A DNA stretch of 64,000 bases from Bradyrhizobium icense (GCF_001693385.1 NZ_CP016428.1:5704001-5768000); one strand, 5' to 3'; counted from the first letter of the stretch, positions 34,617 to 47,633 are shown. Translations and numbers: made by a program. Notes: generated by a model from the letters alone, not told the origin.

Positions 34617-34644
34617 GCCATCGCCGACGTTTGCCGGCGATGGC
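34617..34644 (-). repeat. Hairpin between nifK and nifE
   Basis: GCCATCGCCG (34617-34626) and CGGCGATGGC (34635-34644) form a perfect 10-bp stem with an eight-base loop. It is not followed by a T-run, so it is more likely an mRNA-stabilising or processing structure that lets nifDK exceed nifEN than a full terminator. Confidence 0.7.
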
Positions 34645-34659
34645 GCGCGCCGTTCGTCA

Positions 34660-36219
34660 TCAACGAATGATGTCGAAGCTATAGTCGGTCTTGCCGGCAA
34701 TGTTGGTCTTCTTGTCGATCTCGTCGAAGATCTTGTCGAGAATCTTCACCAGCACGTTCATGCCCCCCTGATAGCCCCACACCGGAGAGCGGTGATGGTG
34801 ATGCCGATCGAAGATCGGGAAACCGATCCGGATCAGCGGCGTGCCGGTGTCGCGCTCCAGATACTTGCCATAGGTGTTACCAACCAGGAAGTCGACCGGC
34901 TCGGTGAACAAGAGCGAGCGCATATGCCAGAGGTCTCGCCCCGGATAGGCATGGCAGTTCTGCCCAAACGGCGAGCTTCCAAACAACGCCTGCATTTTCT
35001 CCTCCCAGGCCTTGTTGCCGTTCGTGGACAGCACATGGATCGGCTCGGCGCCAAGCTCGAGCAGGAAGGCAGCCAACCCATAGCAGAGGTCAGGATCGCC
35101 ATAGATCGCGAATTTCTTGCCGTGGATATGCGCGCTGGAGTCGACCATCGCGTCGACCAAGCGGCCGCGTTCTCGCGCCAGTTCCTCCGGGATGTCCTTG
35201 CCACTGATGCGCGACAGCGCCATGAGAAACTCATCGGTTGCGGACACGCCCACCGGATAATTGAACGCCACGACCTCCTGGCCATGGTCGGCGATGAACG
35301 GCAGCGTCTTTTCCGTGCACCACTGCTGCATGGAGATCGTTGCCTTAGCGTGAACCGCGTTCGCGGCGTCTTCCAGAGTCGTGCCGCCGTCATACATCCG
35401 GAACTCGCCGTCGGTCGGTGTATCGAACACATCGGAATTATCGGCAAGAATGGTGTACTGGATGCCCATCAATTCGAAAATGCGCTTGATCTCGCGGATA
35501 TTGCCGACGGTGTAGCCGTCAAAGCCGCCGATGAGGTTGATCTTTTTGTCGGGCGCGCGCTCGAGTTTCGCGGCTGTCCCGGCCTTGCCGTCCCAGAAAT
35601 GCTCCAGGATGCCCTTGAGCGCATTGTCGTACCCGGTGACGTGGCTGCCCACGAAGGCTGGCGTGTGCGCGAACGGCACATCGAAATCCGTCGGAACCGA
35701 GCCTTTTTCCTTGGACGTCTTGATAAAGGCGTTGAGGTCGTCTCCGATCACCTCCGCCATACAGGTGGTGGAGACCGCGATCATCTTGGGCTTATACATA
35801 TTATAGCTGTTGGCGAGCCCATCGATCATGTTGTTCAGCCCGCCGAATACCGCAGCGTCCTCTGTCATCGACGAGGAGACGCAGGAGCTTGGCTCCTTGA
35901 AGTGCCGCGACAGATGGCTGCGGTAATAGGCCACGCAGCCTTGGGAGCCGTGCACGAAGGGCAGCGTGGCCTCGAAGCCAACTGAGGCGAACACCGCGCC
36001 CAGCGGCTGGCAGGCCTTGGCTGGGTTTACCGTCAGCGCTTCCCGCGCAAAATTCTTTTCGCGATATTCGGGCGTCTTCGCCCATTCCCTGATGCGTTCG
36101 ACCTCCGCGGGATCGCGGGGATTCTCGAACATCTTCTTCTTGTTGGCCAGCATCTGCTGGTATTCCGGACCGCGGAACAGCTCGAAATGATCGAGCACGT
36201 GTTCTGCACTCTGCGCCAT
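34660..36219 (-). CDS. nifK: NifK, MoFe protein beta subunit
   Basis: A 519-residue beta chain of dinitrogenase. P-cluster ligands are in [14 protein letters not shown] and [13 protein letters not shown]. The start [20 protein letters not shown] at 36219 follows AAAGGATCC. It pairs with NifD as the alpha2beta2 MoFe protein that reduces N2. Confidence 0.97.
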   Translation of the reverse strand: MAQSAEHVLDHFELFRGPEYQQMLANKKKMFENPRDPAEVERIREWAKTPEYREKNFAREALTVNPAKACQPLGAVFASVGFEATLPFVHGSQGCVAYYRSHLSRHFKEPSSCVSSSMTEDAAVFGGLNNMIDGLANSYNMYKPKMIAVSTTCMAEVIGDDLNAFIKTSKEKGSVPTDFDVPFAHTPAFVGSHVTGYDNALKGILEHFWDGKAGTAAKLERAPDKKINLIGGFDGYTVGNIREIKRIFELMGIQYTILADNSDVFDTPTDGEFRMYDGGTTLEDAANAVHAKATISMQQWCTEKTLPFIADHGQEVVAFNYPVGVSATDEFLMALSRISGKDIPEELARERGRLVDAMVDSSAHIHGKKFAIYGDPDLCYGLAAFLLELGAEPIHVLSTNGNKAWEEKMQALFGSSPFGQNCHAYPGRDLWHMRSLLFTEPVDFLVGNTYGKYLERDTGTPLIRIGFPIFDRHHHHRSPVWGYQGGMNVLVKILDKIFDEIDKKTNIAGKTDYSFDIIR

Positions 36220-36288
36220 TGGTAGGATCCTTTCAAAATCGTGATCAATATCGGCTTCGGTTCTCAACAGAGAGCCGGGCCACTTGGG

Positions 36289-37791
36289 TTATTCGGCAGC
36301 CAACAGCTTCGGCTTCGGGACGTCCTTCCACGGCGCTTTGGTCTTTTTCCAGATCGGTGAGTTGATGGCCATGTCCATGTCGCGCGCGAAGATCGCAAAT
36401 CCATCATAGCCATGATACGGACCCGAATAGTCCCAGGAGTGCATTTGGCGGAACGGCACACCCATCTTCTGGAAGACATATTTTTCCTTGATGCCCGAGC
36501 CGACCAGGTCAGGCTGGACCTTCTCGACGAAGCGTTCGAACTCGTAGCCGGTGACGTCGTCGTAGATCAGCGTGCCATCCTTGACGTAGTGCTGGGCAGT
36601 GCGCTGGTAGTCGTCATTGTGACCGAACTCGTAGCCGGTGCCGACGACCTCCATGCCGAGGTCCTCGTAGGCGCCGATCACGTGGCGCGGACGCAGTCCG
36701 CCAACGAACAGCATCACGCTCTTGCCTTCCAGGCGCGGGCGATATTTAGCGATCACCGCGTCCACCAGCGGCTGATATTTTGCGATCACCCGCTCGGCAC
36801 CCTCCTTGATCTTGTCGTCGAAATAACCGGCGATCTTGCGCAGCGACTCCACGATCTTGGAGGGCCCGAAGAAGTTGTATTCGCACCAGGGAATACCAAA
36901 TTTCTCCTCCATGTGGCGCGAGATGTAGTTCATCGAGCGGTAGCAATGCAGCACGTTAAGCTTCGCCTTCGGCGTTGCCTCGAGCTCGGCCAGGGAACCG
37001 TCACCGGACCACTGCGCGATCACGCGCAGGCCCATTTCCTCAAGCAGAATTCGGGATGACCAGGCATCGCCGCCGATATTGTAGTCGCCGATGATCGCGA
37101 CATCGTAGGGCGTCGGCTCGAACGTCGGCTTGCTCTCGGGCGTGACCTTGTCGAACACCCAATCGCGCACCGCGTCGTTGGCAATATGGTGGCCGAGCGA
37201 CTGTGACACGCCGCGGAAACCCTCGCAGCGAACCGGCACGATGGTCTTGCCCCCATATTCCTTCGACTTCGCCCTGGAGACTGCCTCGATGTCGTCGCCA
37301 ATCAGGCCGATCGGGCATTCCGACTGGATGGTGATGCCGTTGTTGAGCGGGAACAGCTCCTGGATCTCGTCAATAATTTTGACGAGCTTCTTGTCGCCGC
37401 CGAACACGATATCCTTTTCCTGGAAGTCGGATGTGAACTGCAAGGTCACAAAACTATCGATGCCTGTCGTGCCGACGTAATAGTTACGCCGCGAGCCCCA
37501 CGAGTACTGTCCACAGCCGACCGGACCGTGGCTGATATGGATCATGTCCTTGATCGGTCCCCAGACCACACCTTTGGAGCCCGCGTAGGCGCAACCGCGG
37601 ATCGTCATCACGCCGGGGATGGATTTGAGGTTGGACTTGACTCCGCAGTCCGACTTGCCGACCTCGTGAACATTGAGGTGCTTGGCGCGCCGTTTTGCGG
37701 TCTTCTCCGGATAGACCTTCAGCACCTCCTGAATCAGCTCTTTGTTGCGGGCCTTGATTTCCGCGATGCTCTGGGTCGTGGCGAGACTCAT
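36289..37791 (-). CDS. nifD: NifD, MoFe protein alpha subunit
   Basis: A 500-residue alpha chain of dinitrogenase. [20 protein letters not shown] and [15 protein letters not shown] carry P-cluster ligands; the FeMo-co cysteine lies in [17 protein letters not shown] context and the cofactor histidine in [13 protein letters not shown]. It is the first gene of the operon running nifD-K-E-N-X to fdxB and is preceded by a sigma54 promoter and NifA site. No nifH is present immediately upstream; the next upstream gene is a divergent malic enzyme. Confidence 0.97.
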   Translation of the reverse strand: MSLATTQSIAEIKARNKELIQEVLKVYPEKTAKRRAKHLNVHEVGKSDCGVKSNLKSIPGVMTIRGCAYAGSKGVVWGPIKDMIHISHGPVGCGQYSWGSRRNYYVGTTGIDSFVTLQFTSDFQEKDIVFGGDKKLVKIIDEIQELFPLNNGITIQSECPIGLIGDDIEAVSRAKSKEYGGKTIVPVRCEGFRGVSQSLGHHIANDAVRDWVFDKVTPESKPTFEPTPYDVAIIGDYNIGGDAWSSRILLEEMGLRVIAQWSGDGSLAELEATPKAKLNVLHCYRSMNYISRHMEEKFGIPWCEYNFFGPSKIVESLRKIAGYFDDKIKEGAERVIAKYQPLVDAVIAKYRPRLEGKSVMLFVGGLRPRHVIGAYEDLGMEVVGTGYEFGHNDDYQRTAQHYVKDGTLIYDDVTGYEFERFVEKVQPDLVGSGIKEKYVFQKMGVPFRQMHSWDYSGPYHGYDGFAIFARDMDMAINSPIWKKTKAPWKDVPKPKLLAAE

Positions 37792-37846
37792 GCTGATATC
37801 CTTCAAAGGTTTCCTGTTGCGACGGCGGCTCTCGGCGAAGAGTTTT

Positions 37847-37861
37847 GCAACGACCGTGCCA
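37847..37861 (-). promoter_or_regulatory. Sigma54 promoter of the nifD operon
   Basis: The minus strand reads TGGCACGGTCGTTGC, a perfect match to the -24/-12 consensus. Transcription should start near 37835, 44 bases before the nifD ATG. Confidence 0.92.
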
Positions 37862-37932
37862 GCCGGGGCGTGAGCGAAAAAATCAGCGCAGTTGAAAGTA
37901 GATAGCCACGTTCGCGCGGGTAATCGGGCTGT

Positions 37933-37948
37933 TGTTGCAAACCCGACA
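37933..37948. promoter_or_regulatory. NifA site of the nifD operon
   Basis: TGT-N10-ACA with N10 = TGCAAACCCG, 72 bases upstream of the -24 element. The rest of 37949-38526 up to malic enzyme shows no supported gene. Confidence 0.8.
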
Positions 37949-38526
37949 TCGAGCGTGTCCACAGACGTGCTCGTTTGATCCTGTTCGAAATAAAACAAGG
38001 GCGGGCGCGCGTGATATTGCACCGCATTTCCCCTACAAGGCCGCGAGAACATTGCGATACTTGGCGGGCCAGCTGCCGGAAATGGCACGTGACGAGGCGA
38101 CCCAGCTGCAAGGTTGCGTCAGCCAGTCTGGCTCACCATCGTCGCGAAGCCCGACCGCTGCTCACCTCGTTGGCGACGGTGGTGCGCACATTGCGCCTGA
38201 CCTCATCGCCGTCCTTATCCCAATGCTATTGGGCCAGCCAGCCAGAGAGATCGTCGCGGCCGACCCGCAGGTGTTGTTCGAGTGCCTGAGCACCTCAAGC
38301 CACAGCGCTCGTACGATTCCGCTCTATGGTCTTCTGCATGCGCGTCGACGCCCAGGCCGCCCGAGCGATGCGTCTTAACGCACTAGGGGCTGTTGATGAG
38401 GGTGCAATCCGATGTTGCATCCAGGCTGCGGGGCGTGCTTCACATCCGGCTCCATCTACCGGACAACTGACCTCGGTTAGACTAGCACAGAATTGGAAGC
38501 TTGGGGTCAGGAAACGCGAGAGTAGC

Positions 38527-40827
38527 ATGTCATCCCATTCTGAAGATCTCCTTTCGGCGGCGCTGGCTTATCACCGGCTGCCACGACCCGGTAAGCTCGA
38601 AATCCAGGCGATCAAGCCGCTCGTCAACCAGCGCGACCTTGCGCTCGCCTATTCGCCCGGCGTTGCCGCCGCCTGCACCGAAATCGCCAAAGACCCCGCT
38701 GAGGCCGCCTCGCTGACGGCGCGTGCCAATTTGGTCGCCGTGGTCAGTAACGGCAGCGCCGTGCTCGGCCTCGGCAACATCGGCCCGCTGGCGTCCAAGC
38801 CGGTGATGGAGGGCAAGGCGGTGCTGTTCAAGAAGTTCGCTGGCATCGACGTGTTCGACATCGAGATAAAGGCCGACACCATCGAGCGCGTGGTCGACAC
38901 CGTGGCGGCGCTGGAGCCGACTTTCGGGGGCATCAATCTCGAAGATATCCGCGGACCGGAATGCTTTGAAATCGAGGCGCAGCTGAAGGAGCGGATGAAG
39001 ATCCCGGTCTTCCATGACGACCAGCACGGCACCGCGATCATCGTGGGCGCTGCGATCGTCAACGCGCTGCTTCTCAACGGCAAGAAGCTGCCCGAAGTGA
39101 AGATCGTCTGCTCCGGTGCCGGCGCGGCCGCGATCGCCTGTCTCAACCTGCTGGTGTCGATGGGGGCGCAGCGCAAGAACATCTGGGTCTGCGACATCGA
39201 TGGCGTCGTCCATGAAGGCCGCAACAACTCGATGGACCCCTGGAAGGCCGTCTATGCGCAGAACACTGATGCGCGGGTGCTCGCGGATGTCATCCCCGGT
39301 GCGGATATCTTCTTGGGGTTGTCAGCGCCGAACGTGCTGAAACCGGAAATGGTCAAGCAGATGGCCGACAAGCCGCTGGTGATGGCGCTCGCCAACCCGG
39401 TGCCGGAGATCATGCCGGACGAGGCCCGCAAAGCCCGTTCCGACGCGATGATCTGCACGGGACGTTCGGACTTCCCGAACCAGGTCAACAACGTCCTGTG
39501 CTTTCCCTTCATCTTCCGCGGCGCGCTCGATGTCGGCGCCACCGCGATCAACGAGGAGATGAAGCATGCGGCGGTCGATGCAATCGCGCAGCTTGCGCGC
39601 GATCCGCCGTCGGACGCGGTGGCGCCCGGTTTCGACACCGGCGAGACGCAGGGCTTTGGGCCTGGATCGCTGATCCCGAGCCCGTTCGATCCGCGCCTGA
39701 TCCTGCGCATCGCACCGGCGGTGGCGAAGGCTGCGATGGACTCCGGCGTGGCGACGCGGCCGATTAAGAATTTCGACGAATATAGCGCGCTGCTTGAGCG
39801 GTTTGCGTTCCGCTCCGGCCTCGTCATGAAGCCGATGTTCGCCAAGTCCAAGACGCAGCCGGTGCGCGTCATCTACGCCGAGGGCGAGGACGAGCGCGTG
39901 CTGCGCGCCACGCAAGTGGTGCTCGAGGAGAAGCTGGCGCGGCCGATCCTGGTGGGGCGGCCGTCGGTGGTGGAAACCCGCATCAAGCGGTTTGGCCTGT
40001 CGATCAAGGTGGGCAAGGATTTTGACCTTGTCAATCCCGAGGACGATCCGCGCTATCGCTCCTACGTGCAGTGCTATATCGACGTTGCAGGGCGCCGCGG
40101 CGTCACGCCGGATGTAGCGCGCACGGTGGTGCGCACCAACAACACGGTGATCGCGGCGCTCGCGGTGGTGCGCGGGGAAGCCGACGCCATGCTGTGCGGC
40201 GTCGAGGGGCGGTACATGAGCCATCTGCGCCATGTGCGCGAGATCATCGGCTTCTTGCCGGGCGTCAGCGATTATGCGGCGCTGGCGCTGATGATCACCA
40301 GCAACGGCTCCTATTTCATCGCCGATACCCAGGTGCGGCCCTCCCCAAGCGCGGAGGAACTGGCCGAAATGGCGGCGCTGGCGGCCCTCCACGTCCAGCG
40401 CTTCAACTTCAAGCCGAAGGTCGCGTTTGTGTCGCATTCCGACTTCGGCAGCTATGACACCGACTCCTCGCGCAAGATGCGCCGCGCCACCCAGCTTCTG
40501 AAGGATAAGCACCCGGAGCTCGAGGCCGACGGCGAGATGCAGGGCGACACCGCGCTGTCGGCCGCTGCACGACGGATGGTGCTGCCGCAATCGAGATTGG
40601 AGGGCGAGGCCAACATCCTGATTATGCCGACGCTGGATGCGGCCAACATCGCCTATCAGACGATCAAGGTCCTGGCGGATGCGCTTCCCGTCGGGCCGAT
40701 CCTGATCGGTCCGGCGTGGCCGGCGCATATCCTCACGCCCGGGGTGACCGCGCGCGGCGTCCTCAACATGACGGCGGTCGCCGCGGTCGAGGCCCAGGAG
40801 CGCGCTGGCCGCGCGCAACTCGGCTAA
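38527..40827 (+). CDS. maeB: NADP-type malic enzyme with phosphotransacetylase-like domain
   Basis: A 766-residue protein. The N-terminal 430 residues are malic enzyme: [37 protein letters not shown] and [20 protein letters not shown] (NAD(P) loop). The C-terminal 330 residues resemble phosphotransacetylase ([20 protein letters not shown]). Such fusions oxidatively decarboxylate malate to pyruvate; in rhizobia a malic enzyme of this class is needed for bacteroid use of dicarboxylates. The start MSSHSEDLL with GAGAG upstream is preferred to the longer frame from 38326. It is divergent from nifD. No sigma54 promoter was found for it. Confidence 0.92.
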   Translation: MSSHSEDLLSAALAYHRLPRPGKLEIQAIKPLVNQRDLALAYSPGVAAACTEIAKDPAEAASLTARANLVAVVSNGSAVLGLGNIGPLASKPVMEGKAVLFKKFAGIDVFDIEIKADTIERVVDTVAALEPTFGGINLEDIRGPECFEIEAQLKERMKIPVFHDDQHGTAIIVGAAIVNALLLNGKKLPEVKIVCSGAGAAAIACLNLLVSMGAQRKNIWVCDIDGVVHEGRNNSMDPWKAVYAQNTDARVLADVIPGADIFLGLSAPNVLKPEMVKQMADKPLVMALANPVPEIMPDEARKARSDAMICTGRSDFPNQVNNVLCFPFIFRGALDVGATAINEEMKHAAVDAIAQLARDPPSDAVAPGFDTGETQGFGPGSLIPSPFDPRLILRIAPAVAKAAMDSGVATRPIKNFDEYSALLERFAFRSGLVMKPMFAKSKTQPVRVIYAEGEDERVLRATQVVLEEKLARPILVGRPSVVETRIKRFGLSIKVGKDFDLVNPEDDPRYRSYVQCYIDVAGRRGVTPDVARTVVRTNNTVIAALAVVRGEADAMLCGVEGRYMSHLRHVREIIGFLPGVSDYAALALMITSNGSYFIADTQVRPSPSAEELAEMAALAALHVQRFNFKPKVAFVSHSDFGSYDTDSSRKMRRATQLLKDKHPELEADGEMQGDTALSAAARRMVLPQSRLEGEANILIMPTLDAANIAYQTIKVLADALPVGPILIGPAWPAHILTPGVTARGVLNMTAVAAVEAQERAGRAQLG

Positions 40828-40876
40828 TTGAAGGCGGTCGCTTTCCGCGCGCAGACGGATTCGATTTGATCGCGGA

Positions 40877-40904
40877 GAGCGGAACGACCATAATCGTTCC
40901 GCTC
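40877..40904 (+). terminator. Stem-loop after maeB
   Basis: GAGCGGAACGA (40877-40887) and TCGTTCCGCTC (40894-40904) form a perfect 11-bp stem with a six-base loop, 50 bases after the maeB stop. No clear U-run follows, so it is a terminator or 3'-end-stabilising hairpin. Confidence 0.55.
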
Positions 40905-40947
40905 CTCCGTCCGCTCTTCGCGCATCCGCACTGCAGTGAGGTCGACC

Positions 40948-41392
40948 ATGCCAGCGTTCGTTACCTTGGCGAGTTCTGTTCGCCGTGCTGTTCATTTACA
41001 CGGGGGCGATGAAGCTGTTCGGCATACAGCAGACCGCTGATCTCATCGCGACAAACTTTTTAATCCCCGAGGCGTTCGCGCCCTACACCGCGCCGCTTGA
41101 GAGCGCGACCGGAATGCCGACGCCGCAATTTCTGTCGGTTGTGGTCGGCGCGCTCGAACTCATCGCGAGGCTGATGATCGCGTTGAACTTTGGTGCGCGC
41201 TTCTTTGTCTTTCTTTTGGTCTTCTATGTCGGGATCTCGACTTATCTACGACTTTGGAATCAGCCGGCGCCCGGCAACGCCCAGGTGCTGGTCGATGCCT
41301 TGAAGAACCTCGCGATCATCGGCGCGCTGTTCATGACCGCAGGCTATGGCCGCGGGCCGAAGAATCTTGAGGCGGCCTACGGGGACGTATAG
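40948..41392 (+). pseudogene. DoxX-family membrane protein, apparent 5' frameshift
   Basis: From 40985 a 135-residue frame encodes a DoxX-like membrane protein with four hydrophobic segments (LFIYTGAMKLFGIQQTADLI, FLSVVVGALELIARLMIALN). The natural opening seems to be MPAFVTLA at 40948 in another frame, joining VLFAVLFIYTGAMKLF after a single-base change near 40971. A GTG at 40985 could still give a slightly shortened protein. DoxX-like proteins are small membrane proteins tied to redox stress in some bacteria. Confidence 0.6.
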
Positions 41393-42146
41393 GCCGGCCG
41401 GCTCTTAGATTTGCGCGACAGGCAGATGGCGACTGAGGATCGGCAGGCCACCGCGCCCGATTGGGGCGCTCCCGTGCTCAGATCAACTTTGAGGGCGAGC
41501 CCCCTGCTGCACAGCGTTGCAGCATCTGTCCCAGATCTTTGTCCCTCTCGCGCCATCGTTGCCGTGAGATCACACGTGCGGGTGCCCTCGAGGTGGACGG
41601 CTCGAACCGTGCATCAAGCAGCCTCACGCTGAACGGCGGTGCGCCTTCGGAACGGTTCGGTCGGTGGCATACAGGTCAATTCAGGCGGCACGCCGGGCAG
41701 GCGTCTCGATCATAATGCGACTAGATAGAATTCGCATCATGATCTCATCTCTTTGTTTGAGCAGGATCTTTCGGAAAACCTGTTCCCACTTTTCGGGATC
41801 ATGCTCTAGGCCCAGTACCTCGAAACAGCCGAGAGATCCGCCCTCTCGCCGAGACGAATCATCTCGTGAGCGCGAATGATAACGAAGACGGCCCGCGCTA
41901 TGAACCCAACGGGTGTAGCAGAGATCACGAAGAAAACGCCGGCTCTGCCGCACGATTCCCATGTCGCCCGCAAAGACCAGCGGCTCGCCAACATCCATGT
42001 GCGCGGATACATGCGCCGTTCTCAATCAGCGTCAAGGAGCGGACCCACTCGCCTGCGCGGAAGTCCTGCGATACAAGGCTTAGCTCATTGCTGCGGCAAC
42101 TCGCGTATACACGACGCGCCTCATGGTCTGGGGCCGGCTCCTTCGC
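41393..42146. other. Non-coding or decayed stretch after doxX
   Basis: Several short overlapping frames are present but none shows a family motif. It contains the interspersed repeat at 41735-41811. Confidence 0.4.
41735..41811. repeat. Interspersed bradyrhizobial repeat
   Basis: The segment containing GAGCAGGATCTTTCGGAAAA and CACTTTTCGGGATCATGCTC resembles an intergenic repeat that I know to be abundant in Bradyrhizobiaceae genomes. It has paired half-sites (GATCTTTCGGAAA...TTTTCGGGATC-like) that can fold. The identification is from memory of the motif. Confidence 0.55.
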
Positions 42147-43394
42147 TCATGAGAACAGCTCCTGCGCCTTAATAAGCGCGCCCGCCAGCGCATCGATCTC
42201 TTCATGCGTGTTGTAGAGAGCGAACGAAGCGCGGCACGTCGCTGGCACCCCAAAACGCTCGTGCAGCGGCATCGCGCAATGGGTCCCGGCGCGCACCGCC
42301 ACGCCTGCACGATCGATCACGGTGGCAAAATCGTGTGCATGCGCGACCTTCATTTCGAAGGAGATGATCGCGCCCTTCTCGGCCGCCGTTCCGATAATAC
42401 GTAGGGAGTTGATGCCCCGCAGCTTCTCCTGCGCGTAAGCCAGCAGTGCGCTCTCGTGCTTGTGGATCTGTGCCTTTCCTATTGAATTGATATAGTCCAC
42501 GGCCGCGCCCAGACCGATCGCCTCGACGATCGGAGGCGTGCCAGCCTCGAACCGGTAAGGCGGATCACCATAGGTGACGCCGCCACGCGAGACCTCGCGG
42601 ATCATCTCGCCGCCACCGTTGAACGGCGGCATCGACGCCAGATGCGCATATTTACCATAAAGCACGCCGATGCCGGTCGGCCCATACAGTTTGTGGCCCG
42701 TCATCACGTAAAAATCGCAATCAATATCGCGGACATCAACATCCATATGGACGCAGGCTTGCGAGCCGTCGACCAACACCGCGACGCCACGTGCATGCGC
42801 GATCCTCACGATCTCCTTCACCGGCAAGACGGTGCCGAGCACGTTGGACATCTGCGTGATCGCAACCATTTTGGTGCGCTCGGTCAGAAGCCGCTCGAAC
42901 TCCTCGAGGAGGAAATTGCCCTCCCCGTCCACTGGCGCCCATTTGATGACAACGCCATAGCGTTCCCTCAGAAAATGCCAGGGCACGATGTTGGCGTGGT
43001 GCTCCATGATCGAGAGAACGATCTCATCACCCGGTGTGATGCGCTCGCGGCCGAAGGTCTGGGCGACCAGATTTATCGCCTCGGTGGCGCTACGAGTGAA
43101 GATGATCTCCTCGGTGCGACGCGCGTTGACGAACTGCGCCACCTTCGCGCGGCCGCCCTCATAAGCCTCCGTCGCGGCATTGGCAAGATAATGCAGGCCG
43201 CGATGTACGTTGGCGTATTCGCTTCTGTAGGCTTCCGTCATGCGATCAAGCACGGCGGTCGGCTTCTGCGCGGACGCGGCATTATCGAGATAGACCAGCG
43301 GCTTGCCATAGACCTTCATCGCCAGCGCGGGGAAATCCTCCCGCACGCGGGCCACGTCATAGGCGCCATTCTTGACCGCCGGATGCTGGGTCAT
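42147..43394 (-). CDS. sufS: SufS group II cysteine desulfurase
   Basis: A 415-residue PLP enzyme. Start MTQHPAVKNGAYDVARVRED, DNAASAQKP, the PLP lysine in FYVMTGHKLYGPTGIGVLYG and the catalytic cysteine in VRAGTHCAMPLHERFG are as in SufS. It delivers persulfide to SufBCD. It overlaps the sufD stop (ATGA). No sufE or sufU partner gene is visible in the window. Confidence 0.93.
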   Translation of the reverse strand: MTQHPAVKNGAYDVARVREDFPALAMKVYGKPLVYLDNAASAQKPTAVLDRMTEAYRSEYANVHRGLHYLANAATEAYEGGRAKVAQFVNARRTEEIIFTRSATEAINLVAQTFGRERITPGDEIVLSIMEHHANIVPWHFLRERYGVVIKWAPVDGEGNFLLEEFERLLTERTKMVAITQMSNVLGTVLPVKEIVRIAHARGVAVLVDGSQACVHMDVDVRDIDCDFYVMTGHKLYGPTGIGVLYGKYAHLASMPPFNGGGEMIREVSRGGVTYGDPPYRFEAGTPPIVEAIGLGAAVDYINSIGKAQIHKHESALLAYAQEKLRGINSLRIIGTAAEKGAIISFEMKVAHAHDFATVIDRAGVAVRAGTHCAMPLHERFGVPATCRASFALYNTHEEIDALAGALIKAQELFS

Positions 43395-44716
43395 GCCCGT
43401 GCCTCCAGCCAACGCTGCGCGGCGGCGATTGCGAGCTCGCGCAGATCGTCGTTGACGATGGATTCGATGGCCTCACCAACAAAGGCCTGGATCAGCAGCG
43501 CCTGGGCCTCCTTCTCGGAGAGGCCGCGGGCACGCAGGTAGAACAGCAGGCTCTCGTCGAGTGCGCCGGTCGTGGCGCCATGGCCGCAGGTGACGTCGTC
43601 GGCGAAAATCTCGAGCTCCGGCTTGTTGTCAGCCTCGGCGTCGTCGGACAACAGCAGTGCCCGCGTCATCATCTTGGCGTCGGTCTTCTGGGCATCGGGA
43701 CGCACGATGATGCGGCCCTGGAACACCGAATGGCCACGGCCGTCGACGACGGCGCGGAACACTTCGCGGCTGGCGCAATGCGGCACCGCGTGATCCATGA
43801 ACAACGTGGTGTCGGCGTGCTGGCGTTCGTTGAGCAGATTGACGCCGTTAGTCTCGACCCTCGAGCCCTCGCCGGCAAAGGCGATGGTCGCCTGATAGCG
43901 GCTGACGGCGGCGCCGGAGGTCATGCCAAAGGTGTTGAAATGCGCGTGGGCGCCCAGCGTGATGACGGCGGAGGAGATGTTGAACGCGTCGCGGCCATCC
44001 TCGACCAGTCGAACATGGTCGAGCCGGGAATTATCGCCGATTGCGACGATCAGGGAGTCATGCGCCTGATAGGCCTTCGCACCCTCGGCCGCGATGTAGC
44101 TCTCGACCAGCGTCGCGCCGGTGTCCTTGCCAAGACGCAGCAGCGAACGGGTGAACATTGCAGCCGGCGTGGCGCCGCTCGCGACATGAATGACCTGCAG
44201 CGGCTGCTTCAGCACGACGCCGTTGGCGATCTCGATCACCACGCCATCGGTCATCATCGCACTGTTGAGCGCGACCATCGGATTGGCATTGTCGGGCGTG
44301 AACAACTGCGTCTGCAGCGCGGCGTCGCCGGTTTCCAGCACGTCGCGCAAAGTGCGGACAGTAAGGCCCTTCTCCAGCCCCTCCAATTCAGAGAGCTTCG
44401 GCGCGAACACGCCATCCACCAGCACCAGCCGGCGGGCGCCCTTGATCGCCTGCAGCTTCACGGCTGCAGCAGCCTGCTTCAGCGCGGCCGCATCCGGTGC
44501 GGCCGCCAGCGGCAGCACCTCGCGCATCAGCGCACGCAGATCGGTGTATTTCCATTCCTCGAGCCGTCGGTGCGGCAGGCCGACGCGCTCATAGGCCTCG
44601 AAGGCGGTATTCCGCGCCTCGGCGACCTTGCCGCCGCCCGGCAGCCGATCGCGCGCCACCGCAAAGCTCTCGCTCAGCGCGCGCCCGGTCTCGTTTTTTG
44701 CCAGAACAACATTCAT
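43391..44716 (-). CDS. sufD: SufD, Fe-S scaffold subunit
   Basis: A 441-residue SufD with LPHRRLEEWKYTDLRALM near the start and the beta-helix core ending in DVTCGHGATTGALDESLLFY and LRARGLSEKEAQALLIQAFV. It forms the SufBC2D scaffold complex. The ATG at 44716 is favoured over the GTG one codon upstream. It is 17 bases after sufC. Confidence 0.93.
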   Translation of the reverse strand: MNVVLAKNETGRALSESFAVARDRLPGGGKVAEARNTAFEAYERVGLPHRRLEEWKYTDLRALMREVLPLAAAPDAAALKQAAAAVKLQAIKGARRLVLVDGVFAPKLSELEGLEKGLTVRTLRDVLETGDAALQTQLFTPDNANPMVALNSAMMTDGVVIEIANGVVLKQPLQVIHVASGATPAAMFTRSLLRLGKDTGATLVESYIAAEGAKAYQAHDSLIVAIGDNSRLDHVRLVEDGRDAFNISSAVITLGAHAHFNTFGMTSGAAVSRYQATIAFAGEGSRVETNGVNLLNERQHADTTLFMDHAVPHCASREVFRAVVDGRGHSVFQGRIIVRPDAQKTDAKMMTRALLLSDDAEADNKPELEIFADDVTCGHGATTGALDESLLFYLRARGLSEKEAQALLIQAFVGEAIESIVNDDLRELAIAAAQRWLEARA

Positions 44717-44733
44717 CACAAATCCGTCCGCAG

Positions 44734-45486
<753 letters not shown>

Positions 45487-45564
45487 GTCTTTTTTCCGTT
45501 TTCACCGCTCGTCCAGAGGAGCGCCGCCAGGCGCGTCTCGAAGGACGTGGCCACAATCTTTCCG

Positions 45565-45608
45565 CTCATCCTTCGAGACGGCCGCTACGCGGCCTCCTCA
45601 GGATGAGG
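45565..45608. repeat. Palindromic repeat in the sufB-sufC gap
   Basis: CTCATCCTTCGAGACGGCCG and the matching CGGCC...CCTCAGGATGAGG arms fold into a long hairpin. This matches a palindromic intergenic element that is very frequent in Bradyrhizobium. Its position inside an operon could alter relative expression of sufB and sufC. Confidence 0.7.
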
Positions 45609-45611
45609 TCG

Positions 45612-47108
<1,497 letters not shown>

Positions 47109-47297
47109 TGCCCGCTCCGCCGCTCGCGCAAGGACGACTCCGACCATGTCCGACGACGGCTGCGGCGCGCCCCCTTGACCGCATAGGGGATCGCGCAAGT
47201 CACACGCAGCTCGGGGCCAGCGAGGCCGCCAATCAGAAACGTCGCCGATAGTGTTTCAATCTTGCTGCGCGCAGCGGACCCGCTCATCGGTCGCTCC

Positions 47298-47492
47298 TTA
47301 TGCTTGCACGCACGTGCCGGGCACCGGGCAGATAACGGCGCATTGCGGCGTGTCGCACTGCCCCTCGCATTCGGTGCACTTCTTCGGGTCGATTACATAT
47401 ATGTCGTTCTTGAGGCTGATTGCTGCGTTCGGGCATTCGAACTCACATGCGCCGCAGACGGTGCACTGGGAGGCGATTATCTTGTAGGCCAT
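47298..47492 (-). CDS. fdxN: FdxN-type 2[4Fe-4S] ferredoxin
   Basis: A 64-residue ferredoxin: [12 protein letters not shown] and [20 protein letters not shown], the second motif with the insertion typical of nif-linked FdxN. FdxN donates electrons to nitrogenase-related reactions. The start MAYKIIASQ at 47492 follows GGAG. It is preceded by a sigma54-like promoter and two NifA sites and leads into the sufBCDS genes 190 bases on. Confidence 0.93.
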   Translation of the reverse strand: MAYKIIASQCTVCGACEFECPNAAISLKNDIYVIDPKKCTECEGQCDTPQCAVICPVPGTCVQA

Positions 47493-47536
47493 AAACTCCG
47501 ATTCCTTGGGCAGGCGATGCGGGACGGCTTCTTCCT

Positions 47537-47551
47537 TCAAGGCTCGTGCCA
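47537..47551 (-). promoter_or_regulatory. Sigma54-like promoter of fdxN(-suf)
   Basis: The minus strand reads TGGCACGAGCCTTGA. The -24 half is perfect; the -12 half is TTGA instead of TTGC, so the usually invariant C is replaced by A. Two NifA sites upstream support the assignment. The lesion may weaken the promoter. Confidence 0.6.
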
Positions 47552-47592
47552 AACGCCGAGCTGATTTATCTCGGCTATTTTCACCTTGCGCG

Positions 47593-47627
47593 TGTCCTGG
47601 GCCATACAGCGTGTCGCGATTGCGACA
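47593..47627. promoter_or_regulatory. Two tandem NifA sites upstream of fdxN
   Basis: TGT-N10-ACA occurs at 47593-47608 (N10 CCTGGGCCAT) and again at 47612-47627 (N10 CGCGATTGCG). The second is almost perfectly symmetric (GTGTCGC-GATT-GCGACAC). Their 19-base offset is close to two helical turns, placing two NifA dimers on one face. Confidence 0.75.
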
Positions 47628-47633
47628 CTCGGC

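Noticed and set aside
34792..35985. Open frame of 397 codons on the plus strand
   Set aside because: Shadow of nifK.
39322..40995. Open frame of 557 codons on the minus strand
   Set aside because: Shadow of the malic enzyme gene; no recognisable domain.
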